DNA of 54,732 nt from an uncultured Dorea sp. (GTDB lineage: Bacteria; Bacillota; Clostridia; Lachnospirales; Lachnospiraceae), in contig CANTDX010000020.1 in the NCBI GenBank assembly GCA_947652615.1, forward strand, positions 1 to 54,732. The letters run 5' to 3'. The notes under the pieces were generated by a model. It was not told where the DNA came from and ran no database searches. It worked only from the letters and a program-made list of their open reading frames with translations. Made by a program: the position numbers and the translations under genes. How positions within the stretch are numbered: position 1 is the first letter of the stretch; the number at the start of each line of letters is the position of its first letter. Shown here in pieces: positions 1 through 8,306 of the stretch.

Positions 1-2
1 AT

Positions 3-83
3 TTATCTGATGAAGCCATCGCTTCTGAATGTGATATTTCTGTGGAAGAGGTTCAGGAGATCTTGGCTTTATTCCTTCAATAG
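3..83 (+). pseudogene. 3' end of an Rpn-family (PDDEXK_2) nuclease gene, cut by the window edge
   Basis: Twenty-six codons and a TAG stop give a tail almost identical to the C-terminus of the intact gene at 1264-2169 (motif LSDEAIASEC...VEEVQEI). The rest lies outside the window, so whether this copy is complete is unknown. It is the first of four related copies in the first 2.5 kb. Confidence 0.7.
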
Positions 84-453
84 GTATGTCTTTTAAGAGT
101 TCTTAGGCGCTGACCTAATCTACTTTCCTGAGTCGGGACAGCGTCTGATCGCTGGCAAATAACAGCGAATCTTTCGAATTGCTAGTCTTAACGAACTCTC
201 TTTCTTCAATTAATACAACTCATTTTTTATATTCTGATCGGCAATTCGCCGAATGTTATCGAAAATTTATTTTATAATGCTTGGTTTTTATTTCTTTAGA
301 TTTCGAAGATTGTTATATGTAAAGCTTGTAATAATTTCTGATTTCTTTACAATTCTCGCTTTTCTGATACCGTATTTTATGTTATGATTGTACATAATAT
401 ATCAAGGTCTTCTTAATCTGATCTCATAATTCCTTGCAGATGAAAGGAGACTT
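84..453. repeat. Spacer repeat, copy 1, between Rpn-family copies
   Basis: This gene-free stretch matches 886-1263 nearly base for base apart from a few substitutions and a 6-base indel (TATGCA present near 985 in copy 2 only). It starts with an imperfect inverted repeat (AGGCGCTGACC / GGGACAGCGTCT) that could act as a transcript end for the gene before it, and ends with the AAAGGAG ribosome binding site used by the intact gene at 1264. The pattern shows that the repeated unit is gene plus spacer. The first inverted-repeat portion recurs at 2524-2587. Confidence 0.75.
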
Positions 454-885
454 GATTTCAAGCTTTACAACAGTAAAATGGAATTACAGATCTTAGAACT
501 TAAGAAGCTTCCGAAAGAAGTTCAGACAGGGGAAGATATCGTTCATTGGATGCGTTTCTTTAACGGTAAGAGCAGAGAGGAGTTTAGACATATGGCACAG
601 ACAAGTGAATATCTGGAAGAAGCTTATGAGGCTCTGCAGAAGTTAAGTGCGGATGACCTGAAGCGTCTGGAATACGAGGCACGTGACAAGGCTCTGAAGG
701 ACTATAATACGGAAATGAGCTGCGCGAGAAAAAGCGGAATTAAGACAGGGATAAAAACTGGAATCCGCCTGGCCAGCAATGTATGCCGTCTGCATTCACA
801 GCATCTTTCCAACGAAGCCATTGCCTCTGAATGTAATATTTCTGTGGAAGAGGTTCAGGAGATTGTAGCTTTATTCCATCAATAG
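454..885 (+). pseudogene. Rpn-family nuclease remnant lacking the catalytic N-terminal domain
   Basis: The frame from about 454 (ATG at 478) encodes 135 residues matching the C-terminal half of the 301-residue protein at 1264-2169. The PD-(D/E)XK core of about 155 residues is gone: the spacer with its ribosome binding site joins directly to sequence matching codon ~155 of the intact gene. The ATG at 478 has no ribosome binding site at usable distance, so expression is doubtful. A short GI(K)T repeat (GIKTGIKTGI, residues ~88-97) differs in copy number from its relatives. Confidence 0.7.
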
Positions 886-1263
886 GTATGTCTTTTAAGA
901 GTTCTTAGGCGCTGACCCAATCTACTTTCCTGAGTCGGGACAGCGTCTGATCGTTGGCAAATAGCAGCGAATCTTTCGAATTGCTATATGCAGTCTTAAC
1001 GAACTCTCTTTCTTCAATTAATACAACTCTTTTTTTATATTCTGATCGGCAATTCGCCGAATGTTATCGAAAATTTATTTTATAATGCTTGGTTTTTATT
1101 TCTTTAGATTTCGAAGATTGTTATATGTAAAGCTTGTAATAATTTCTGATTTCTTTACAATTCTCGCTTTTCTGATACCGTATTTTATGTTATGATTGTA
1201 CATAATATATCAAGGTCTTCTTAATCTGATCTCATAATTCCTTGCAGATGAAAGGAGACTTTT
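886..1263. repeat. Spacer repeat, copy 2, upstream of the intact Rpn-family gene
   Basis: Near-identical to 84-453. It carries the AAAGGAG ribosome binding site 6 bases before the ATG at 1264 and presumably the promoter of the intact gene. No other gene is seen in it; the open frame on the opposite strand around 1210-1539 is an antisense shadow. Confidence 0.75.
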
Positions 1264-2169
1264 ATGAATTTTATTAATGACAACACACCAATGGGAACTC
1301 AGACACATGACGATTTTATTATGCTTCCCACCAATGACGTCTGCTTTGCCGGGCTCATGGAGAATCCCAAAGTACGAAAGGGATTCTGTGCCGCTGTTAT
1401 GCGGGTCCGCCCGGAGGAGATTGCCGAGACGGAGCTTCTTCCCACACACCTGCATCGTGAATATGCTGATGATAAGCTTGGTATCCTGGATGTACGTGTG
1501 AAGCTGATAGACGGCGTCCAGATTAACTTGGAAATGCAAGTGCGTAATTACGAATTCTGGGATGAACGGGCTTTATTCTATATCAGTAAGATCTTTTCTG
1601 ATCAGTTGAAGTCTGGCGATTCCTATGGCATGCTGCAGAAATGCATTCATGTCAGCATTCTGGATTTTATTCGTTTCTCGGGGGATAAGAAGTGCTATCG
1701 TACGATACATTTTCGTGATGATGACGACAATGCGCTTTACAATGATAAGATGGAATTACAGATCTTAGAACTTAAGAAGCTTCCTAAGGAAGTCCAGACA
1801 GAGGAAGATATCGTTCATTGGATGCGTTTCTTTAGCGGTAAGAACAGAGAGGAGTTTTTGCATATGGCACAGACTAGCGAATACTTAGGTGAAGCTTATG
1901 AGGCGTTGCAGAAGTTAAGTGCAGATGACTTGAAGCGTCTGGAATACGAGGCACGCGAGAAAGCCTTGAAAGATTATAATACAAACATGAGCAGTGCAAA
2001 AAATAGCGGAATTAAGATCGGCATAAAAACCGGAATAAAAACCGGAATCCGTCTGGCCAGTAACGTATTCCGTCTGCACTCACAACATTTATCTGATGAA
2101 GCCATCGCTTCTGAATGTGATATTTCTGTGGAAGAGGTTCAAGAGATTGTGGCTTTATTCCATAAATAG
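1264..2169 (+). CDS. Rpn-family recombination-promoting nuclease / putative transposase (PDDEXK_2)
   Basis: This 301-residue protein has the layout of the Rpn/PDDEXK_2 family: an N-terminal region with the FAGLMENP/V.KGF type segment, a PD-(D/E)XK core with Asp in LGILDVRV (~78) and the E-x-Q motif in NLEMQ (~95), then a helical C-terminus. Family members are DNA endonucleases that raise recA-independent recombination and are often annotated as transposases, although they carry no transposon ends. It is the only full-length copy in the array and has a good AAAGGAG site before its ATG. The C-terminal GIK(I/T) repeat (~240-252) has three units here, two at 478-885 and none at 2170-2523. The function is taken from the family. 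Confidence 0.85.
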   Translation: MNFINDNTPMGTQTHDDFIMLPTNDVCFAGLMENPKVRKGFCAAVMRVRPEEIAETELLPTHLHREYADDKLGILDVRVKLIDGVQINLEMQVRNYEFWDERALFYISKIFSDQLKSGDSYGMLQKCIHVSILDFIRFSGDKKCYRTIHFRDDDDNALYNDKMELQILELKKLPKEVQTEEDIVHWMRFFSGKNREEFLHMAQTSEYLGEAYEALQKLSADDLKRLEYEAREKALKDYNTNMSSAKNSGIKIGIKTGIKTGIRLASNVFRLHSQHLSDEAIASECDISVEEVQEIVALFHK

Positions 2170-2523
2170 CTTCCTGCAGAAATCCAGACAGGGGAAGATA
2201 TCGTTCATTGGATGCGTTTCTTTAACGGTAAGAGCAGAGAGGAGTTTAGACATATGGCACAGACATGTGAATATTTAGGGGAAGCATACGAAGCGCTTCA
2301 AAAGTTAAGTGCGGATGATATAAAGCGTCTGGAATACGAGGCACGCGACAAAGCTTTGAAAGACTATAATACAAACATGAGCAGCGCAAGAAAGAGTGGA
2401 ATCCGCCTGGCCAGCAACGTATGCCGTCTGCATTCACAACATTTATCCGATGAGGCCATTGCTTCTGAATGTAATATTTCTGTGGAAGAGGTTCAGGAGA
2501 TCGTGGCTTTATTCCATCAATAG
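2170..2523 (+). pseudogene. Third Rpn-family C-terminal remnant, fused directly after the intact copy
   Basis: Immediately after the TAG of the intact gene the frame continues as LPAEIQTGEDIVHWM..., matching residues ~170 onward of the same family, down to a TAG at 2521-2523. There is no start codon with a ribosome binding site, no catalytic domain and no GIKT repeat (KSGIRLASN). The junction shares the CTTCCT bases of the KLP codons, which suggests recombination between copies. Confidence 0.7.
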
Positions 2524-2591
2524 GTATATCTTTTAAGAGTTCTTAGGCGCTGACCCACTCTGCTTTCCTGAGTCGGGACAGCGTCTCATTT

Positions 2592-2724
2592 GTAACAGTT
2601 CAGATACCTTCACTGTTACAGGCATCCGGCCATAAAAATCGCTTCGCGATGGGCCGTATGCTTTCGGGCTCTACTCTATGGCACGGTCAGCGCAGTGAAT
2701 GCGCAGACCTGTCTGAACTGTTAC
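2592..2724. mobile_element. 133-bp MITE-like element with 13-bp terminal inverted repeats
   Basis: The ends GTAACAGTTCAGA (2592-2604) and TCTGAACTGTTAC (2712-2724) are perfect 13-base inverted repeats. Inside are a second small inverted repeat (TGTAACAGT 2591-2599 / ACTGTTACA 2612-2620) and a hairpin around 2631-2660 (ATCGC-TTC-GCGAT flanked by CGGCC/GGGCCG). There is no coding capacity. A shortened relative with the same ends lies at 7029-7059. This fits a non-autonomous palindromic element; no target-site duplication was established. Confidence 0.5.
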
Positions 2725-2768
2725 TCTCATTTCTCTTGACTTGTTTTTTATTCCCGTTACGGCTATTG

Positions 2769-2966
2769 TCAAACTACCGCTTCAACCAATACTTTATTAC
2801 CCAGTACAATTTTTTTCACACCGATTTCTTTCTTCTTATTGAAGTTAAAACTAAGCATATACCCTTTCTCCAAGTGATAATAATCCAGATAATCCATAAG
2901 CTGCCGTTCTCCGCGTTCATTATAGGCATTGCCTCTCCACAACTCCATCTCAATAATCCACACCAT
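2769..2966 (-). pseudogene. Detached C-terminal PD-(D/E)XK fragment of the AAA-ATPase gene
   Basis: The 65 codons encode the typical end of AAA-ATPase-like/PD-(D/E)XK proteins: EMELWRG, GERQLMDYLDYYHLEKGYMLSFNFNKKKEIG. The E-x-K/E-L-W segment normally carries the nuclease catalytic residues. The fragment overlaps the stop of the upstream ATPase ORF in another frame, so the two were once a single gene that lost a short segment and shifted frame. It has no ribosome binding site of its own. Confidence 0.7.
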
Positions 2967-4284
2967 TTATAATCGGCCTCAAATATAATAAGAAATATCT
3001 TCTTCCATCCTCTTCATAAAACCTTTGCGCCTGATCACCATAGATATCATTAAAATGTTCTACAAATCTCTCAAGGATACGCTCAACATTGAGTCTCCCG
3101 TCTTGAATAAAATGATTCTTATCCAGAGATGCGCATTGATACAATGCACTATTCTGAGCTTCTGGAAGAGTAAGGAAATAATTGTACAGACGGGTTTCAA
3201 ATATCCTGTTCGCAATCTGAACTACCCCTTCCGCTGTTTTTACAAACCCAAACATCTTCGCATTTCTGACAGCGCTGTCATCTGCTGCATATGCAACTGG
3301 CTTTCCTTGAAATAACTGCCGGCAGATGACCGATTTCAATTCCGGGAATTGATTTAACTTACTTATCATTGAATCAAACAATGAATTATTCTCTTCCAAC
3401 AATATTTTTACCGCTGCAAGACACCCCTTCTCTGTCCATGCATTCGTCCTGTCCGGGAATTCCATTGTTCCTGTGATTCGCTCATCTATGAATTTGCATA
3501 TACGCGATACCAGATATGGATAACCTGACGTATAATCATAAATCAACTCTGCAATCCTGTCAATATCCATCCCCGTATGATACTCCTCCTCATACTGTCT
3601 AAGCATTCCGGCAATATCCTCTTTGGAAAAGCTCATCTCCACATCAAAATCTGCCGCAACGTTCCAAGGACTATTCTCCAGATGATTTTCATCTAAACGA
3701 ATCTTTCTCTTAATATTACGAACATCATACACTCCTGCAAGAATCACCGAGCAGAATGCCGGAACCTCATCCCGATCGAGATAAGCCGCTCTCAATTGTG
3801 CCAGGAAATCAATAAATACCTGATTATTCGCCGCCGTATCTACCTCATCAATCATCAATATCACCGGTTTATCCGATTGCTCACACCATTCACTAAAACA
3901 GGCAAATATCTCCGCCATCCGTACACAGCGATCCGTATGCTCAGCCAGACTGGCTATCTCTTCTTCTACTTTCTCCGGAATGTCCGTCATACGCCGGATT
4001 CGTTTATGAATCTCCCTTGCAAGAGCGTGTACAAACGTACTTCCATTCACATATTCGCCCGATTCAATATTCTGGAAATCCAGACTGATCACCTGATAAT
4101 CATCCTTAAGATATCTTGCAAGAGCCCTCAGCAAGGTCGTCTTCCCATACTGTCTCGCTCTGTTAATGACAAAATATTCGCCAGCATCAATCATTCCTTT
4201 AATTTCCTTAATCCGCCCCTCAAGATCAACGATAAAATATCTGTCAGGATTACAGGCGCCATTGACATTAAAAATCTTAGCCAT
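2950..4284 (-). CDS. AAA-family ATPase of the AAA/PD-(D/E)XK type, truncated by a frameshift
   Basis: The product (444 residues from the ATG at 4284, preceded by AAAGGGG) has a P-loop-like ARQYGKTTLL (~40-50) and Walker B VILMIDEVDTA (~135-145), followed by a helical region ending YFLLYLRPIING. Relatives continue from this point for about 40 residues into a PD-(D/E)XK nuclease domain. Here the frame ends in VDY* and the nuclease tail resumes in another frame at 2769-2966, so the effector domain is cut off. The exact role of this family is not established; it is common in gut anaerobes and often present in many copies. It is probably non-functional as a nuclease. Confidence 0.7.
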   Translation of the reverse strand: MAKIFNVNGACNPDRYFIVDLEGRIKEIKGMIDAGEYFVINRARQYGKTTLLRALARYLKDDYQVISLDFQNIESGEYVNGSTFVHALAREIHKRIRRMTDIPEKVEEEIASLAEHTDRCVRMAEIFACFSEWCEQSDKPVILMIDEVDTAANNQVFIDFLAQLRAAYLDRDEVPAFCSVILAGVYDVRNIKRKIRLDENHLENSPWNVAADFDVEMSFSKEDIAGMLRQYEEEYHTGMDIDRIAELIYDYTSGYPYLVSRICKFIDERITGTMEFPDRTNAWTEKGCLAAVKILLEENNSLFDSMISKLNQFPELKSVICRQLFQGKPVAYAADDSAVRNAKMFGFVKTAEGVVQIANRIFETRLYNYFLTLPEAQNSALYQCASLDKNHFIQDGRLNVERILERFVEHFNDIYGDQAQRFYEEDGRRYFLLYLRPIINGVDY

Positions 4285-4349
4285 CCGGCAACACCCCTTT
4301 CTTGTTCCCATTGTACACAGTAATCTTACCCCCGTCAAGAAATGCAGTC

Positions 4350-4395
4350 AAAAACACCGCCCCAATCCATTCTCTCTTCATAGATTGGGGCGGTG
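4350..4395 (-). terminator. Strong intrinsic terminator of the flagellar/chemotaxis operon
   Basis: A perfect 13-bp stem (CACCGCCCCAATC at 4355-4367 with GATTGGGGCGGTG at 4383-4395) and a 15-base loop are followed on the minus strand by TTTTT (4350-4354). It lies just after the MCP stop at 4410 and ends the ~29-kb operon. Confidence 0.9.
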
Positions 4396-4409
4396 CTTAT
4401 ATTCAGCCT

Positions 4410-6065
4410 CTATCTTCCATTCTTAAGCCGGAACCTTCCGGTCTCTTCTCTCAGCAAACGAACCTGATCGAACAATTCTTCGCTGACCGCCGCGGACTCC
4501 TGGCTGCTCGCCGAGTTCGTCTGTACAACATCGGCGATCTGGCTGATTCCGTCCGTTACCTGCTTAATAGATTCCGCTTCACCGTTAATCGCCTCGGTAA
4601 TAGAACTGATCGCACTGTTAGACTCCGTCACAAGCTCCAGAGTCTTAGCCAGAGTTACGGATACCTCGTCAACGATATGTCTTCCCCTCTCCGTAACATT
4701 CACAGAATCCTCGATCAATTCCTTCGTCTCCTTGGCCGCCTCATCAGACTGTGCCGCAAGGCTTCTGACTTCATCCGCGACAACAGCGAATCCCTTACCT
4801 GCCGATCCTGCGCGCGCCGCCTCTACCGCCGCATTCAGCGCCAGGATATTCGTCTGGAACGCGATATTCTCGATCGTACCGATGATCTCACCGATCTTCT
4901 GGGACGCCTGCGTGATATCCTTCATAGCCGCAACCATCTCTTCCATCTGCTGACCGCTGACTGTAACCTGCTCGCCTGTCAGGCGGGCGTTCTCACGTGC
5001 GTTGTTCGCCATCTCAACATTCTTGGACGCATTCTTAGAGAGCTCATCCAACGTTGCATAGAGCTGCTCCACGGCGCTCGCCTGCTCGGTCGCACCCTGT
5101 GCCAGCGACTGGGATCCGCTTGACAACTGCTCTGCATTGCCGGAGATCTGATGCTCGGCTCTTCCGATACTTCCAATCGCTGACGACATAGTTGCAGTGA
5201 AACTGTCGATCGATTCCTCAATGGAACGGAAATCACCGATGAACTCAGTTGAAGTGCTGACGTTAAAATCACCTCTCGCCAGCTGACCCATGATCCGGTT
5301 GATATCCTCCACATACCCCTGGATTACTGACAGAGAATTTCTTATAACACTTGCCAGTTCGCCCAGCTCATTATTCGCTTCATAATCAAGATCTAATTCC
5401 AGCTTGCCATCCTGCAGCGGACGTACCTGACCGCTGATATATACCATCGGCTTGACGATCTGTTTTAATACATAACGAACCAGGCTCATCAGGAATATAA
5501 GCGCCAGGAAGAAGCAGATCCCGGATACGATCTGTACGATGTGGAGAGTTCTCTCCATACTCTCCGCACTCTTATCCTTCAGCATCGTTCCCTCTTCCAC
5601 AACCTCATCCAGATATCCGACCAGCGTCGCCAGATTCCCCTGGATCGTATCCTGATAATACTCCTGCGCACGATCCGGATCTGTCTTCAGCAGATCCAGT
5701 ACATAGCTAGCAGACTCATGAAGTTCCTTATGCAGCGGCTCCAACTGTTCTCTCAGCCCAAGTACCTTTTCATCATCTGTATCCGCCTCGCCGTAGAGCC
5801 ACTGTCCCAGGGCACAGGTAGTAGGATCTATACTTCCGGTAAATTCCTTTTCCGCGTACAATGCATTACTTAATCCGGCAGACCATTTGTAATGTGCCAC
5901 CTCTGCTTTCTCGATCGTGTCCAGCAATGTATTCGCTGCAATGCTGTCCCTCTGCGTATCTTTGATCACAAAAATATTCGCAGTTACTGCAAAACTATAG
6001 ATGAGCACGGCAGCAACCGTAGTCGCCACCCGAATCCCCACCATCTTATTGATACTCTTTCGCAT
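4410..6065 (-). CDS. Methyl-accepting chemotaxis protein with a CZB-like sensor
   Basis: This is a 551-residue transmembrane chemoreceptor. An N-terminal membrane segment (~10-32) is followed by an extracytoplasmic region whose H-x(n)-C-x-LGQWLYG...PLH..LH pattern (~55-110) resembles the zinc-binding CZB domain, then a second membrane segment (~173-195), HAMP (~198-250) and the MCP signalling hairpin with the conserved tip [20 protein letters not shown] (~390). It sends ligand occupancy to CheA/CheW, which are encoded elsewhere. It is the last gene of the operon, 36 bp after the SprA-like gene, so it is co-transcribed with its adaptation enzymes CheC, CheD and CheV. CZB domains more often sit at the C-terminus; the sensor assignment is tentative, the MCP call firm. 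Confidence 0.93.
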   Translation of the reverse strand: MRKSINKMVGIRVATTVAAVLIYSFAVTANIFVIKDTQRDSIAANTLLDTIEKAEVAHYKWSAGLSNALYAEKEFTGSIDPTTCALGQWLYGEADTDDEKVLGLREQLEPLHKELHESASYVLDLLKTDPDRAQEYYQDTIQGNLATLVGYLDEVVEEGTMLKDKSAESMERTLHIVQIVSGICFFLALIFLMSLVRYVLKQIVKPMVYISGQVRPLQDGKLELDLDYEANNELGELASVIRNSLSVIQGYVEDINRIMGQLARGDFNVSTSTEFIGDFRSIEESIDSFTATMSSAIGSIGRAEHQISGNAEQLSSGSQSLAQGATEQASAVEQLYATLDELSKNASKNVEMANNARENARLTGEQVTVSGQQMEEMVAAMKDITQASQKIGEIIGTIENIAFQTNILALNAAVEAARAGSAGKGFAVVADEVRSLAAQSDEAAKETKELIEDSVNVTERGRHIVDEVSVTLAKTLELVTESNSAISSITEAINGEAESIKQVTDGISQIADVVQTNSASSQESAAVSEELFDQVRLLREETGRFRLKNGR

Positions 6066-6101
6066 GGATAACTCCCTCTTTTCTTCACTGTCAAATATAT
6101 T

Positions 6102-6977
6102 TTATGCGGCTGCGGAAAAATTCTTGCCATCCTGCTGCTGCATAGCTTCCGCCGTATCCGGCTTAGATGCCGTCGTAGTCCTCGTCGTTCCGCCCGATAC
6201 ATAGACTCTGCCGCACTCCGGGCAGATCGACGTATGCATCGTAACCGACTGGCTTACTACACGGCGGTCTTCACGCTTTGCAGCCGCGCGCTCACGCACC
6301 ACATGCTCCATCTCATGGCCTTTGACCGCTGAAGCTGCCTGATCCGGCGATATATGTGTAGGTGTTTTAAAAGAAACTCCCGCATCATCCGAACCATCCT
6401 GATATTTTCTCTCCTTGCAGGTCTGACACTCGGCGTCCTCTGCCGCCTTCTGCGCTGCGTCTACGCCTGCTCCTTCTTCCTTGGAGGGATCCGCATACTG
6501 GATCCGCATACGCACCGCCAGCTCCGCAGGATCCATTCCCTTACGCAGGAATGGGATCGCATTCGCGATTCCGTTCGTCCCGTTCACATTCACAGCCCCT
6601 ATCGGGCTCACAGGCTCTACAGGCGTCCCCGGACTTGCGCCCCGAACCGCACCGCCGGCTCCGATCCATTGGCCTGCCGTCACTCCCGACACAACGCCGG
6701 CTCTCTGGCCTGCCGTCACTCCCGCCGCCGCTCCGGCTCCCTGACCGGCAGACACGCCCGGTACAGGAACCGTACTTGCACCGTTAACCTCCCGGCCAGC
6801 CGCTACACCCGATACCGGCGCTGCCGCTCCGACACCTCTGACACCCTGCACCGGCTGCCCATATGCGCTCCGGGATACCGCATCTACACTCCGTGCACCC
6901 TGCAAGGCAGCGCTTGGGCGAACATACCCGGCATATCGTCCCGCATACGGATTAACTGCCGAAATACCTCCTACCAT
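6102..6977 (-). CDS. SprA-related protein with HExxH and CxxC motifs, flagellar-operon linked
   Basis: The ~175-residue N-terminal part is low-complexity and rich in Ala, Gly, Val and Pro, with imperfect repeats such as GVTAGQ. The C-terminal ~115 residues carry a CQTC pair, a KYQDGSDD.GVSFKTP block, HEMEH (an HExxH zinc-protease motif) and a CPECGRVYVSGGTT zinc-knuckle-like end. This matches the SprA-related family of putative metalloproteases. The ATG at 6977 is chosen because GGAAGG sits 8 bases upstream; the upstream GTG has no usable site. No signal peptide is visible. Placement between the EAL-HDOD gene and the MCP suggests a motility link, but substrate and activity are unknown. Confidence 0.7.
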   Translation of the reverse strand: MVGGISAVNPYAGRYAGYVRPSAALQGARSVDAVSRSAYGQPVQGVRGVGAAAPVSGVAAGREVNGASTVPVPGVSAGQGAGAAAGVTAGQRAGVVSGVTAGQWIGAGGAVRGASPGTPVEPVSPIGAVNVNGTNGIANAIPFLRKGMDPAELAVRMRIQYADPSKEEGAGVDAAQKAAEDAECQTCKERKYQDGSDDAGVSFKTPTHISPDQAASAVKGHEMEHVVRERAAAKREDRRVVSQSVTMHTSICPECGRVYVSGGTTRTTTASKPDTAEAMQQQDGKNFSAAA

Positions 6978-7028
6978 AACATTCACCTTCCCATCACACT
7001 AACAAGAATCTATAACAAGAATCTATTC

Positions 7029-7059
7029 AGTAACAGAGCCGCTTGCCTGAACTGTTACT
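7029..7059. repeat. Short inverted repeat related to the 2592-2724 element
   Basis: AGTAACAG (7029-7036) and CTGTTACT (7052-7059) form a perfect 8-bp inverted repeat right after the EAL-HDOD stop. The right side CTGAACTGTTACTCT is identical to the end of the MITE-like element at 2592-2724. It could stabilise the upstream message; there is no T-tract. The bases just before it hold a direct repeat (CAAGAATCTAT twice). Confidence 0.55.
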
Positions 7060-8304
7060 CTATTCGCTCTCGGACATGCCGACAACATTCTCCCAGATGT
7101 TGTTCACTTCCTCAACACAGTCCATATAGATCTGTGCCAGTTCATTCGTCTTAAGTCCGAGTTCTTCAGCTATCTCCTTGATCTCAACCCACTCGGCCTT
7201 CTCATAGCAGAGGATCAGTTCGAACAGGCGTCCCGCCTTACCCTCTCCGGTAACAAGCGCCGTCTTCACTTCCTCCACGATCGGGATATCTTCAAGGATC
7301 TCTGCCATCGAGGCGTCGATCATATACTCGAGAGTAGAGAACATACCCATAAGATATGCGTCGGACATATTGATGGTGAAGTTCTTAAGCTTCTTCACCA
7401 ACGCAGACGCGAAATTTGCACGCATGAAAGACGTCTTCAGCAGTTCCTCTGATGAATTCTCCTTATCCTCAAAGCTCAGCAGATAGATCCACTGCTTCAA
7501 CTGGCTGATTCCCACGCGCACCAGTGCCTGACGCACTGAAGTCGTCTCATGATGCACCGCGAAATACGCTGAATTCGCCATACGGAGCAGCGCATATGTC
7601 AGCGCCGCATCCCTTGTGATCGTCTCCTCTAAGACCTCCACATCAGGCTCATCCTTCGTGATCTCTATAATGAGCTGATACAGATTGCCCTGCATGAAAT
7701 CCAGCTTATTGGTCTTCGTTATCGTAGCTCCTGAGATATAGCTTCCCTCCACGAAATCCGCATTCAGCTCCACCGCACAGTCATATGCTTCCTTGCTGTT
7801 CACGCCTGTTGCAATGAACTTCTTCTGGAATCCATGAGCCATATCCACAACATTGGCAATAGAACGCTTCTGCGTCTCATCCATATTACCTGTTACATCT
7901 AGCTTTATGTAATCTACATATTCCAGCATACTGAAATACTTCGGCGTAAACTGGAAATCATTGATCGCAAAATGATACCCGTCCTCACGGTACTTACTGA
8001 TCAGGATCGCCGCAAGCGAATGGATCACAATATTGTCTCCGATCTGTATTACAACCTTATCCTTATCAAATATCTTCGGCGTATTCCTGAATAGAAGCGT
8101 CGGCGTAAATGTCATGAACGTCTTCTTATCCTTGAAAATGCGGTCAGAATTCTCAGACAGGAACGACACCATCGTATTCGCCGCAACACTGTCCGAACTT
8201 GGATTATACAGACTATCCCTGTCCTCCTGGATTACAAGCTCATACCCGATGACCGCATCAGTCGCCTGATCCTTAATAGCCTGTCTTACAACACAACTAT
8301 CCAT
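7060..8304 (-). CDS. EAL-HDOD domain protein (YuxH type), probably without c-di-GMP hydrolysis
   Basis: The 414 residues split into a divergent EAL domain (~1-200) and an HDOD domain (~200-400; the block LEETITRDAALTYALLRMANSAYF...SVRQALVRVG is typical). The EAL signature is reduced to GYELV and later acidic motifs are only partly kept (KLDVTGN, ADFVEGSYI), as in YuxH-type proteins where the domain likely binds or signals rather than cuts c-di-GMP. It starts 2 bases after the CheV stop with a GGAGGAG site and belongs to the motility operon. Its likely role is signal integration with motility; this is inference. Confidence 0.8.
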   Translation of the reverse strand: MDSCVVRQAIKDQATDAVIGYELVIQEDRDSLYNPSSDSVAANTMVSFLSENSDRIFKDKKTFMTFTPTLLFRNTPKIFDKDKVVIQIGDNIVIHSLAAILISKYREDGYHFAINDFQFTPKYFSMLEYVDYIKLDVTGNMDETQKRSIANVVDMAHGFQKKFIATGVNSKEAYDCAVELNADFVEGSYISGATITKTNKLDFMQGNLYQLIIEITKDEPDVEVLEETITRDAALTYALLRMANSAYFAVHHETTSVRQALVRVGISQLKQWIYLLSFEDKENSSEELLKTSFMRANFASALVKKLKNFTINMSDAYLMGMFSTLEYMIDASMAEILEDIPIVEEVKTALVTGEGKAGRLFELILCYEKAEWVEIKEIAEELGLKTNELAQIYMDCVEEVNNIWENVVGMSESE

Positions 8305-8306
8305 TA

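Noticed and set aside
1210..1539. 109-residue minus-strand open frame
   Set aside because: It lies antisense to the intact Rpn-family gene and has no ribosome binding site or family resemblance.
1..2523. CRISPR array
   Set aside because: Repeats are hundreds of bases long and contain gene parts; no short repeat-spacer pattern is present anywhere in the window.
2649..2972. 107-residue plus-strand open frame
   Set aside because: It crosses the MITE-like element and the antisense of the nuclease fragment; no ribosome binding site.
4302..5123. 273-residue plus-strand open frame and many others opposite the flagellar genes
   Set aside because: They are Arg/Leu/Ser-rich shadows of the real genes (codon-pattern effect), without start signals.
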